Source: Pieris napi (taxonomy: Eukaryota > Arthropoda > Insecta > Lepidoptera > Pieridae). From it: a stretch of DNA of 64,000 bases. The first letter of the stretch is position 1. Each line of letters starts with the position of its first letter. The notes below the pieces were generated by a model, which had not been told where the DNA came from, did not search any database, and saw nothing but the letters and a program-made list of their open reading frames with translations. Below, one piece after another: positions 50,452-63,000 of this stretch. The translations under genes were made by a program, and so were the position numbers. The stretch is from NCBI RefSeq assembly GCF_905475465.1, contig NC_062244.1, positions 4,662,501 through 4,726,500 of the forward strand, in the 5' to 3' direction.

Positions 50452-51443
50452 CGTGGTATGGTGAAAACGATTTCGTGGTATATCATTTTTGCAACTTAAA
50501 CCTTTATTTTATGATTTTAATTAAACACTAACAATATCGATCGCTTTATTATAATTTTTTGTTCCGTCAAACTTGTAAAAAACATCCTAAGTATATAATT
50601 ATTATACTTATCATTACAAATTACTGTAATAATGATACAATTTGAAGACTACTTATTATTCAAAAATAATATCAATGACGTCTTTACTCATTATTAGGCC
50701 ATGGGCAAGCATTATTTATTATCTTTGACAAGTTATAATTAAGCGTTTTCTGAAACAAGGGCATCATGTAATTGTATTATTTTAGATGTTTCGTTTAGGT
50801 TATCAAACCTTAAGCTTATTAGCACGTTTACCGCCGCATCTTTTTGTTTCAAACCACTATACTGATTACGACACGTGATGATCTTGAGGGTGAGACTATA
50901 AAACAAATGACAAATCGGAGCGTCTAATGATTTACTTCCCTTTGATTTGGATACGAGCGTAACCATAAAGCTATAATTTAAAAATATGGTCATAAAACAG
51001 TTGCAGAACTGTGTCTGTCCCATTGGTAAAACAACAGTAATTTTAAGACCGCCATATTCAAAGTCCTTTAGTATAGTTAACGGCTAGTTTTACGATAAAA
51101 TAAGTTTGCGGAATCGAAAAAAAACCCTTTTAATACTCACTAAACTACCTAACCATCCTATGAGTCTAAAATAGAGGTAATTTTATGGACAATCCGAATT
51201 CCTGGCCCTAATTTAGGATCATAATGGTCTCATGCCTTCACACATAGAATAGTTGAAGGAAGAAACTACAACTTACCTAAGTAAATTAATTATAAGTGAA
51301 AGTCTGATATCGAGTAATAAATGAACGTACATACTTTACCACTGATAAACAATTCAGCGCGTGTAACTATCCCTCGTTCAATAACATCGTGTATACCTTT
51401 TCCTATTTCTCCTCCACTTGCGTATAGGCAGCTGTATCAATAA

Positions 51444-51896
51444 CGCCCGAACCCAATAACCATATCTCAATCCATAATCCAATCTGATAGTAATCTTCAT
51501 CCAAATGGATGGGAGGTCGTATCGGTGTCTGTGGATAGAGCTTTGTATGAAAATGACAGTTGACGAAAGCTCGATTTCAACAGTAAATTATTTTAACAGA
51601 TTTTAACTTACACCAGTTTTTTAAATAATTAAAAAAACTGTTTGTTATGTTTTATACATACACATTTATATTTTTATATTATTTGTATGGTTTTGTTTAC
51701 TTTATTTGGTTTACATTGATTATCTAATATGATTGAAAACGGTAAAACGACAAATGGCATTTTATCCGTCGCTAAAAATGGATTGTCTGCTTAGGGTATG
51801 GTTATTGGGATGCAGATAGGAGATCGATCGACTGTTATGGTCTGATCTCAAATTGGTTTCAATCTGAGATTGTGGATTGATTATTGGGTTTGGGCG
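51444..51896. mobile_element. PIF/Harbinger-type MITE in AKR-B exon 3
   Basis: Inverted ends CGCCCGAACCCAATAA / TTATTGGGTTTGGGCG, flanked by TAA on both sides (51441-51443 and 51897-51899). The intact target is seen in unit 2 (caataagtcgatag at about 59716), which proves insertion and the 3-bp duplication. 453 bp, no coding capacity. Confidence 0.85.
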
Positions 51897-52361
51897 TAAG
51901 TCGATAGTTCGCTTCAATCGCTCATCTAATGGATTGTGTAGGAGTTTTCTAAGAAACAAAAACGCCAATATGTTACATTTTTTTCTTAACATTAAAGAAA
52001 AACTTACAATACGGTGTATATTTTCCGTTACATACTTGCATATATATCTTTTTGAATGTCCTGATAAATGATCACTCTTAATGATCATGCTTGCGAATGT
52101 TACATTACGGAAAAGTATACAGGAGTGTATCAGGAATCATTTAGCGAGCATACTGGCTACCTTTAGCTAAGTCATAATTATATATGCAGGTCATGAAATT
52201 TTATTTTACGAGCAAAAATCGTTCGCTAGAAAGATCATAAAATTTTTCGTAGCGATGTTACCTCTATGCTTGGTTCGGTTCAACTCTACAAATTTAAAAA
52301 CGGCGAATCTTTGATCTTCCGTGACAAGTGAATATTGAACTCTATCAGCACCTTAAGCTTA

Positions 52362-52760
52362 CAGCAGCGTTACTCTGCGTGTATCTTGCGAAACTTAATT
52401 TAAAATTAGTTATTTATTTCGAACATATAGTGACGTCATAACATCTTATAATTCGATGAACGCCGGCTGCACGCACAAAAAAACATGTCACGTTCCGCCT
52501 GAGCCGAGCTTCATTGTCACGTCCCGCTTTCACAAGCGAGAGCGCGGTACAAGCGATAGAGAGGCACGATCGGCCTAAGTGTTTGGCTTGTGACGCATTT
52601 TACTTGTAATTAATCTGTATAATTAAAGCAATAAAAAAATACTACAATTTACGTATGTATGTTAATTTGTCGAAAAAACATTTTTTTTCAATTAACTTCT
52701 TCTTTTCAATACAAAATAAAGATAATTTAGTGATAATAATTCAATTCATAAAAGTATGCA
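52362..52760. mobile_element. Unit 1-specific insertion, DNA-element-like
   Basis: Present in unit 1 between 'caccttaagc' and 'ttttttccaatg', which are continuous in unit 2 (60187-60200). It holds 'gtgacgtcataac' and a GC-rich core (52460-52600, cgttccgcctgagccgagc). It resembles the 34815-35172 element in layout. No TSD was defined. Confidence 0.5.
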
Positions 52761-53009
52761 AATTTTTTCCAATGTTTTCTTCTGACGTTATCACGTAAAA
52801 TTATTGTCCGTAAACCGACTTTACAGATAACCAAATTTTTAAATAAAAGTGTTAAAAATTCAATACGCAATTGCTAAGTATAGTTAAAGTTAAGAACTCT
52901 TAGTACTATTTCTAACGCTAAACCTTTCTGGTGATATTCATTGAGTGAAGTAAACATTTGTAAAAAGGGCACTATAGTGTTAGACTTAACCATAATTTAT
53001 CGGTTACTT

Positions 53010-53108
53010 GTTGCAGCCGATACCGACTGCTCTAAGCAATACACGGATCGCTCGAGCAGTTCCTGAGAAAACCGCATATTGCAGTCGGTCTTGACTGCAA
53101 CATGCGGT
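53010..53108. mobile_element. Small foldback insertion in unit 2
   Basis: GC-richer, absent from the same place in unit 1. Outer inverted ends gttgcagccgataccgactgc / gcagtcggtcttgactgcaac, and an inner hairpin (accgcatattgcagtc ... gactgcaacatgcggt, 53071-53108). It lies in the AKR-C 3' flank. Confidence 0.65.
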
Positions 53109-53599
53109 CTGTCTATGGCCCGCTTAAGAGAAACTTGGATCTTTTATTGTACAGTATTTTAAACGACTATGTTATGAGACTACAAAGCTGCGCACTTTTA
53201 ATCATACTTGCCCTTATCAGTTTTAAAATGTTCCTCTAAAAATATGTATTTTTCAAACCTGTCAAACGTGTGTACAAAACTTGGATCTTAATCGAGACTC
53301 TATATTTATTTTTAGTTAAGCTTTAATTTAAGCCCCGAATAATTTTTTTAAAAATACAAACCTTATAAAAATATTCATGTGCAGCCTTTTGGAAGATATG
53401 CGAGTACGTACATCAGAGATTAATTTTAATTGTATGTAAATAATACAACCAGATTTTATTACACACATTTATTAATAATTTACCTTCTACAAAATTTATG
53501 AAGAATATTTTATATATTCTTAACGGGTATGAAATATAAACAAATACAACAGAACCGAACAACAAGTGTCACGTGTTTTGTTATCCAATAAAATAACCA

Positions 53600-53896
53600 G
53601 TGGTCCTACAACCTTTTAGATCTGTGCCTCCGATTTCTGCATCTGTTTCGTGACCATTTGTATTTTCTAATAGCCATATAGGCGATCAGCTTTTTGTGCC
53701 TGACAGGGCACAACACGTTATCGACATTTTAAGGCTCAGGCAATGCGGTTTCGTCACAATGTTTTCCTTCACCATACGAGAACGTAAAACACCGTAAAAC
53801 GCATACAGAAAGTCCACTGGTGCACAGCCGATGTTCGAACCTACGACCTAAGTATTGAAAGTCACACTCTGAAACTACTAGGCCAACAATGCTCTT
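53600..53896 (-). mobile_element. SINE-B copy in unit 2
   Basis: Orthologous by duplication to 47802-48087 and more complete at the tail end (tggtcctacaaccttttag). Confidence 0.75.
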
Positions 53897-54078
53897 GTTT
53901 TTCAATAAACAAGTAAAAATCTGGATTGCCTTCAAATTAATTTACAAAATTGAACAGCTTTCGAGTCACTGTTGCTGGTGTTTACATAAAAGAACTACGA
54001 AGTTATACCGTGGAATTTAAGGAATCATTCGACAAGCAAGTTAAATATCAGCAACGAAATAAATATTAAAATGGGTTC

Positions 54079-57000
54079 CTAAGACTGATAAAAGCTGTAA
54101 AATACATTATTTTTTAAAAAACCAAATTCATAAACTTTTGTGTTAATATCGTAAGTATTTATGGTCGAAATCTCTTTCGTCGTCAGTTTAAAGTCATAAA
54201 CGTCGATGTTTTCTTGTATATGGGTCGGATTATCTGATCGTGGAATGGGTATGAGATAACGGTCGACCTGAAAAATTTATAAAATACAATCAATAATTGA
54301 AATATGTGTAGAATAATTAGTAAGGGTAAATTCAAATTGAAGTAAAATATAATATTTAATGATTAAGCGCGATTAACTCCGAAGTATTTTCAATGCGTTC
54401 CGTTTTTGCAATAATATTTAAAAATATAGAATAAATAAAATAATTTTTAAAATAGACCAGGTTTGTTTCGTTGTGAAAACGATAATTTTCCTTTTTTACT
54501 TTCAATTAATATCTAAGCTCACTTAGCTTTAAAGCTTTTTAGCTTAAAAATATAGGTCTCTCTCTCTAAACTCTGATTAAATCACTTCAATTTAAAATAA
54601 TTAGTATCCCGACTCTTTTCATCAAAACGCCTTTCTACAGAGTAATCAATAAATTACTTGAATTAAATCGTTAATAATTTGTTAAAGATTATTTTGAAAC
54701 AGACTTTTTAAAACTTACTAAATAACGCATGGCGATTTGCGACGTCTTCTTTCCATACTTATTTGCCAACTTCACAAGGTAGGGGTCATCAAATCTTGGT
54801 GGACTGAAATCTTCCAAATCAATTCGACGAGGGACCATGTACCCAAAGGGCGAATAAGCCATCACTGCAATGTTGTTTACCTTGCAGTACGCAACCAAAG
54901 CGAGGTTCGGATACGTGGGATTAACCTGAAAATAATACCATTGTAAAGCAAAATGCTAACTCACCAGGGCCTCTTAAATATGATTTTAAGAGGCTAGAAG
55001 TTGTTTCATATATATCTTTATTAAGACAAGAGAATTCTTAAGGAAACGCATCGTAAATTTTTTCGTTTCACATTGTTACATGGATGTCCATTCATTGTCT
55101 TACTAATTCAGACGACTCATTGGTCTAGTGGTTAGTACCCCTGACTGCGAATCCATGGGTCCCGGGTTCGATCCCCGGCTGAGACGTACATCGATGTGAT
55201 GAGCATTTGGTGTTGTACTTAGGTCTTGGGTGTTTAAACATGTATTTATATGTCTATCTATCTATAATATGTATGTATATCCGTTGCCTAGTACCCATAA
55301 CACAAGCTTCACCAGCTTAGCATGGGACTAGGTATATTGGCGTGAATTGTCTTTATAAAAAAAAAACAAAAATTCAAAACCAAATTAATTATAATATAAT
55401 AATTCAAACCTAATTCATAACATTCAACCATATTTTTAGTTTAAATACCTCAATTTGGTTGACAGCCGGTGGAACGTCACATAACGTTAGGATCCTGTTT
55501 ATTTGTTTGCTATTGAAATTGGACACACCGATGGACCTGGCTAATCCTAACTTCTGTGCGGTTTCCATTTCGCGCCATGTTTCGACATAGTCCAGACAAA
55601 TGTTTTCACCTTCACCCTGCGATTATGAGATGTTTACAATTATACAAGCTTTCTGTCCCGGGACTCTTCAGCCGTCCTTTAATGTTACAAAATATTATGG
55701 AAATAAACTACATATATAACAATTACTCAGAGATAATTTAGCAAGCTAACGGTGAAATATTTGATATCGGTCCAGTACTTTTTCAGTTTATTGTTTTTAT
55801 CTATTTTTTATCATTTGTTTTTGATTTTTGAAGTTTTACTTCTTAAGGCGCGTTATGAAAAATTGATGAGAGTGAAATTTTACGATGCGCGCGCACCGTG
55901 ACACAAAATTAACAGAATGAAGTTGCCCACGGAAGATGCTACGGCATTGGACATAATTTAAAAACAACATTAGAATAATAATAGAATTTATGTTACACTT
56001 AATGTAAGAGAATAATAAAAAATATTTATTTATTTAATTTTTCAAATGAAACTGAACTTAGTGACTATAATGACTCCTTTTCCAGTCTTTGATTATTTAA
56101 TTGTAATTAATTATTTGCATGCAATCAAAAACTATTTTTAATAATACCAAAGAAGTAAAACTTCTTACGCGCGTACATAAGTACACGCACCTATTTTTTT
56201 ATTTTTTTTCAAGTATTGCAAAATTAAACTTATATGAAATGTTTTCTTTGTTTTGCTTCTCATTTCTCAACCATTCAATCACAATATGCCACTGCGATGC
56301 GTGGAAGGGAACAACTCGTAACAGCATAAAAAAATAAAATTACCGTCGTTGCCATCGGCGAATGTATCAAGTACATATCTAGGTATTCTAATCCGAGCTT
56401 TCTTAACGACAACTTAAGTGCTGGTATGACTTCCTCCTTACTATGGTTAGTGTTTGGTAGCTGTAACAAATATTTATGAAAAAACCTACGAATCTGACAC
56501 AAATCAGGTTATCAAGTTTATTTCAAGGCATTAAACGAATAAATTAATTTAAATTTGTTTGATTTTTTTATATTCACAACAATGTTAGGTTGTCTTTGCT
56601 CGTGAAATCGAAATGAGGTTAGACAATGGCCTTAAAGTTTTGGAAAATGGGGTTTTGGGCTATCTTGAAAAGAAGTAATTTTTCTCGTGGAAACTACTAC
56701 TCCATTTTTCCATTACTCATTTTTATATATATTAATATATATAAATTACGTGTCACGTTGTTTGTCCGTTATGGACTCCTAAACTACCGAACCGATTTCA
56801 ATCAAATTTGCACACCGTGTGCAGTTTGATCTAACTTAAAAGATAGGATTACATCTCAATTTATACCCGCAATATTATTTTATTGCAAATATTTGTTTAT
56901 TATTTGATACAATTCTAACAGATGGCGCTGTATTAAAAGTACCAACGTTTTACATAAGCTATCTACTACCTTTCACATAAGTCCTCCTAACGTTTCCCTT

Positions 57001-60000
57001 GAATAGTTTACTTATGTAATATAACAAAAACCTTAGCCACAGCAACGCTTGGCCGGTCTGCTAGTATTATATATTTTTTCCGAATAGTTAACAGGTATAA
57101 TAGGCTAAACTTTGTTTTATTTGATATTGAATATTTCGTTTCTTTCACAGGAAATCTGGAGGATGTAGAAGGAGTCGATTCAATAGTGAGAACTATTGGT
57201 AAGCTCACTGATTTAGAGCTGAAAGATATAATAAAATCCTAGAACCAGTACTTTACAGAAATGGCTACCATCACTGGTAAAATTTTCAATACTTTTCAAG
57301 TATATTTAAAAAAAAAGTGTGTGATAATAAACTTTTCATTGTTTTTTCCAGGTGTAAGTGTAATATCAATACACTCTTTGTTTGACGACTCATTGGTCTA
57401 GTGGTTAGTACCCCTGACTGCGAATCCATGGGTCCCGGGTTCGATCCCCGGCTGAGGCGAACATCGATGTGATGAGCATTTGGTGTTGTTCTTAGGTCTT
57501 GGGTGTTTAAATATGTATTTATATGTATATCTATCTATAATATGTATGTATATCCGTTGCCTAGTACCCATAACACAAGCTTCACCAGCTTAGCATGGGA
57601 CTAGGTCAATTGGTGTGAATTGTCTTTAAAAAAAAAAAAAATACACAGAATAAAAAAAGAAGGGGTAACAAATCAAGGTGTCTAGAGTACACCTGGAAAA
57701 TAACGACCTCATAAACCAACAGTGTCTCATTTGGACAATTTTGACATGGATGCTAATCGCAACAAAATTATAGAATTTTATATTGTTAGAAAACAAGTTC
57801 CAACATTGAGAACACTTTTGCTGGAATGGAAAGCATAGGATTTACTGGATGTCGGGAAACTCTTCGCCGAGTATTATTGGCAAATGGCTATGAATTTAAG
57901 AAAAACAAAAATGAACGTTCTTTGTTAATTGAGCGCAATGACATATCTGCCTGGAGATATTACTATTTAAGATCTATAAATTTAAAATACTTTTATTTAG
58001 ATGTATTGTAAAAGTATTACGGTGCCAATTTAATATAAAACTAATCTTATTTTATGTAGCAAACTATGATCTAGAATATTCCAGTATCTTTATGTTGAAA
58101 CATGCAGAAAGAAAGCCAATAATTTGTTTAGATGAAAGTTATGTCCATAAAAACTACAAGCCCTTGAGATTGGTCAAAAGCATATCAGTCCAACAAGTAT
58201 TGACACGGAGCGTTATGTCTAATGATTTGTATCCATTGGATTTAGTTACGAGCGTACCCATAAAGCCGATTGATGATTATATCAATAATAATAATAAAAA
58301 AATATTTAAAAAAATCACATAAGTCTTGCAGAATTGTGTCTGCCCCATTGGTAAAACAACTGTAATTTTAAGATAGCCTTACTCAAAGCCCTTTAGTAAT
58401 AGTTAACGGCCAGTTTTAGATTAAAATAGGTTTATGGAATTGAAAAAAACCTTTAAATACTTATTTCACTAAACTACCTAACCGTCCTATAGTCTAGTCG
58501 ACAAGTTGAAAATGGAACAAAATAGAGATACTGCTCTTAAAATTATGTGCGATAGCTCATTGGATCCGGAATGACGTCTAGAAAAATGTGCTAAAAGCGT
58601 GTATTAGCACATAAAAAATTGCAAAAGTTATAGACAATTAAAGATGAAAAAAAAAATGGCATTTAGTTTTTTGCCAATAGTTAATAAACTATTAATATTT
58701 AAGAAATTTCAAATAAAGATTCTGAAAGAGGAGGAAAAACCATAATTGACAGTCCTCTATAAAGTAACAGAATTTTTTTTTTTATTAACAATTCTATTGT
58801 TTATTAACTTACCAAGTTGTTATAAACAAATATTCAACTTTTTTTTATTTTTTTTCTAAAACTTCTAAAATTAACAAAACCAACCATATATAACAAAGTA
58901 TAGAATTTTTTTTTTTTTAAATTTTTTGATTATCATGAATATTACTTTTATTTAAAAATTTTTTTTTTTTAAATAAATAAATTAATTAATGTGCCGTACT
59001 CGCTTTTGACGCCACGCGCGAATCCTAAAAATGTCACGCGCAGACCTCTTTTCAGCGTTCAATTAAAATTATAAATAATGGAGATAGAGTTCCGGGAGTA
59101 AGGAGTTTTTTATTGGAAATTTCCTCCTCTTTCAGAATCTTTATGAAATTTCTTCAATATTAATAGTTTATAATATTGGCAAAAAACTAAATGCCATTTT
59201 TTTTCATCTTTAATTGTCTATAACTTTTGCAATTTTTTAAATGCTAATACACGCTTTTAGTACATTTTTCTAGACGTCATTCCGGATCCAATGAGCTATC
59301 GCACATAATTTTAAGAGCAGTATCTCTATTTTGTTCCATTTTCAACTTGTCGACTAGACTACTATAATTATTATGGTTCTATAATAGGGGTAATATAATG
59401 GACAATCCGAATTTCTAGCCCTAATTTAAGATGCCTTCTCAACATGAGACAATTGTGATCTTAAATAAGCTGAGCTGAGCATAGAAAATCTGAAAGAAGA
59501 CACTACTAGAAACTACTAATTAATAATAAACCTACGTTAATTAATTATAAGTGACCGGCGTAAAATTTGAATAAAAAAGTCTGATATCGGGTAATAAATG
59601 AATGTACATACTTTTCCACTGATAAACAATTCATCACGTGTAACGATCCCTCGTTCAATGACATCGCGTATACCTTTTCCTATTTCTTCTTCATTTGCGT
59701 AAAAGGCAGCTGTATCAATAAGTCGATAGCCCGCTTCAATCGCTCGTATAATTGATTGTGTAGGAGTTTTCTAAGAAACAAAAACGCCAATATATTAAAT
59801 CTTTTTCTTAACATTAAAGGTACTTAACTTAACTTACAATACGGTATATAATTGCCGTTACGTACTTGCATATATCTTTTTGAATGTCCTGATAAATGAT
59901 CACTCTTAATGATCATTCTTGCGAATGTTACATTACAGAAAAGTAAACAGGAGTGATTCAGGATTCATCATTTATGGAACGGTCTGGCGAGCATACTGGC

Positions 60001-63000
60001 TACCTAAAGCTAAGTCATAAGTATGCAGGTCATAATTTTTTATTTTACGAGCAAAAATCGTTCGCTAGAAAGATCAAAAATGATCGTAGCGATATTAGCT
60101 CTATGCTTGGTTCGGTTCAACTCAACAAATTTATAAACGGCGAATCTTTGATCTTCCGTGACAAGTGAATATTGAACTCTATCAGTACCTTAAGCAATTT
60201 TTTCCAATGTTTTCTTATGACGTTATCACGTAAAATTATTGTCCGTAAACCGACTTTACAGACAACCAAATGTTTAAATAAAAGTGTTAAAAATTCAATA
60301 CGCAATTGCTAAGTATAGTTAAAGTTAAGTTTAGTTTAAAGTTATATAAACATACAATTTTATTTAATATAGGCCGATCGAACGTTTCTAAACAAAAAAA
60401 CTTACCAGTCTAAATGTACCAAAAGCAAAGTTTGGAATCTCGTTTCCATCGTTAAGTTTTATTTTGCAACCATCCACCGAAACTAACTGAAATTAAAAAA
60501 AAATATATACACATGAGCACTTGAAGCGTAAAAGCCTCCGATTTGTGCGCCAATATATTTTGCCTTCTATTTGCAAAATAAACGATGAAGGAAACCTACA
60601 TCCAACCGAAAAATTTACTTTATTGATGCCATAATACCTAAAGCTGGGCCTTTGAGCGAATAAAACGCCCAAAGTTGAGATCGGCTAACAAGGTAACGCC
60701 AAGCAACTTAAGATGGTCAGCTATTTCCAAAGAAGCAACCCCGGAAAGTTGGACGAAAGCCAAAAGCACTCTTTTTGCAACTCATTAGAGATTCCTGTGT
60801 TTTATTTGTGTTAAATTGGACTAGGTTCGCCCCAATCCGAAACCTACTTTAAGGTCCAATTTAGACGTTCAACCATAACCTCCCTATAACATTAAATATC
60901 GTTTCTCGACTCGACTTGATTTCAGGATATCGTTGATATGTATCAAAAAAAGAGTCGCACAGAGAATATCTATATCCTTGTGGTACACCGGCATTCACAG
61001 CTACCAGATCAGAAGAGCAGCCACCGACGATCACGTTAAGTGAGCGCTCCTTCAAGAAATCTGCTGTCTATTGTTGTACCAGTATATTGTTTGAACTAAA
61101 GATTAAATAAATTTAAGAAACCATATTGGCGATCGCTCAACAGATCATATTCCTAGTATTCGACTATTCAATAAACACTCCTTAATCTTGTAGAGAACAG
61201 AGATCACCGAAATCGGTCGATAGTTAGTAGGGTCGTAACGGCTACTTTTCTTAGGCACAGGTTGCACGACCTGGGTACCATTCCACAATTTAGGGATAAG
61301 CGATACAAGCGTGTCATTATAGGAGTCAGTTCAGGTTCACATTATTTAAGTACTAAAGCCGGTATGATATAAAATTTTAGAATACAGTTTTGTTTATTAG
61401 AAATATTGTTTATAAATATGATATTTTCATTGTTTCTTCCCATCTGCCATCAATGCCACTGCATTAAAACACTGTTTAAACAGCCTGACTTCATGTTTGA
61501 GAGAATTAACAACAGTGGACCTGTTTTTGATGAGCCGTGATCTAAACAAATACGGGGAACAGCAAAATTCTTCCTTATTTTAGTATAAATAATTATAATA
61601 GATACTTAAAAATTCTATTCAGATACTATTATTTAAACACGTTTCTATATTAATCTTCTTTTCGGTATTTGTGTGCCCATTTTGGCCTTTTTTAGCATAA
61701 TAAAGATAATTTGTGCAAAGTTCCTTTAAGTTCACAATTTCTAATTGATATATTCAGTCTTCCTATCTTAAATCATACGTTAACGAATTCGAAAACTAAA
61801 AAAGAAGGCAATAAAAAATTGATGCTCTCACTTTGAAAAGGCCATAATTGTTTTTATCTTATAACGTGAAATGTGTCCTATGGTTTTATCGTTATATAAT
61901 ACGTAAAGTAATATATCGTTTTAATTACATTCTTGTTATTTTAATAATTACATTTTACTTTACTTAAACGATAGTAGCGTTAAAGTTACGTTATCGGAAC
62001 TTGTTAAAATTTAATTTGAAAAAGAGAATTTTTTTTTATAGCATTTGAATTTTTTATCAGTTTGATTAAAATTAGTCATACATACATATTCGTAGTATTA
62101 TATAAGTTTTTCTAGGTTATTATTTATGATAAACTCCCCCGAACAGGGTAGGAACGACCCAATTGTGAACGAGTACCAAGTATAAAAAGCTTCAAGTCAT
62201 GAATTTAGGCATACGATGATATTGTAAGATAAGAGATATTGAGAAACTGTGTTTTAAGTGTAAAATCAGCGTATTAGTTATTGTTATAGATAATAGATTA
62301 GATTTATGGACAAGGATAAAGTTGACTGATAGTCAAAAAATTGCGCTATAAACTATGAAATTTGTACTGAATTTTTTGTATGAAACTTTACGATAATTGC
62401 TTTAAAATTAATGTCATGTAAAAAATTGTAGCTTGCAAGAGTTAGTTTTAAAGAAAATTTCCTTGATTGTTCTTATAAGCGATACCAAATCCACAAATTT
62501 GAATCATGTATAAGTATAGTATCCAATCCATATAGTAATAATAAAGATAAAAGGTGGTTTGATTGTTACGTTGAAGGCTCTATAACCAGTAGGTTCAAAC
62601 TTACAAGAATATTTTTTTCAATAATCTATTAATAACCAATTTCAATAACACCGGAGTATGAATAAAAAGTGAGAAAAGGAATCCCTCTTTGAGAGTTTCT
62701 GATGTGGCGCTGCGTAAATGGTAACAAAAAAATATTCCTTCGTCTTAAAAATATCTAAAAAATACATATCTACCTACAGTTATTTCAATAATGTATTTTA
62801 TAGCAAAATTGTCTTTAATATCTACTATATAAAAATAAGTCGGGTTTTCCTTCCTGACGCTATAACTCCAGAACGCACGAACCGATTTCCACGGTTTTGC
62901 ATTCGTTGGAAAGGTCTCGGGCTTCAGAAGAAAATTCAGGAAAAATTTCAAAAGAAAAGCGGATCACCAAACGAAATGTTACATAAAACGAAGCCATCTG

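Larger units (their letters stand above)
48269..51948 (-). pseudogene. AKR-B: 5'-truncated, disrupted aldo-keto reductase copy
   Basis: Counterparts of AKR-C exons 3-7 only: 51335-51948, 50237-50312, 49554-49701, 49191-49337, 48269-48424. No exon 1 or 2 exists because the duplication breakpoint falls before them. Damage: exon 3 is split by a 453-bp MITE and lacks 1 bp. Exon 4 is cut by a MITE and its 5' half is lost. Exon 5 is 20 bp short. Exon 6 has a 60-bp deletion and two in-frame stops (TAG in place of the Tyr codon after AAT AAG, and TAA in place of Glu). Exon 7 has lost about 33 bp at its start, including the IPIPRS cofactor segment. As a cassette downstream of AKR-C it could once have acted as alternative 3' exons. 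It cannot encode an enzyme now. Confidence 0.85.
47208..52894. repeat. Tandem duplication, unit 1
   Basis: The sequence from 'aactcttagtactatttcta' at 47208 to 'agtatagttaaagttaag' at 52894 matches unit 2 (52895-60329) in the same order and orientation: AKR 3' flank with a shared SINE-B, exons 7 to 3, then upstream intron. TAAG stands at both breakpoints. Unit 1 has its own insertions (48500-48785, 50313-50451, 51444-51896, 52362-52760). Confidence 0.85.
52895..60329. repeat. Tandem duplication, unit 2
   Basis: Direct repeat of unit 1, containing AKR-C exons 3-7. It is 1.7 kb longer because of its own insertions: foldback 53010-53108, SINE-A 55111-55366, Helitron-like about 56720-57063, SINE-A 57384-57641 and long inverted repeat 58493-59357. 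After 60329 the sequence leaves the repeat (tttagtttaaag), 76 bp before AKR-C exon 2. Confidence 0.85.

Noticed and set aside
50739..51023. 94-codon minus-strand ORF in unit 1
   Set aside because: Its plus strand corresponds to the degraded transposase region shared with unit 2; no signature on the minus strand.
52360..52610. GC-rich block in unit 1 as a CpG-type promoter
   Set aside because: It is an insertion absent from unit 2 and resembles the element at 34815-35172.
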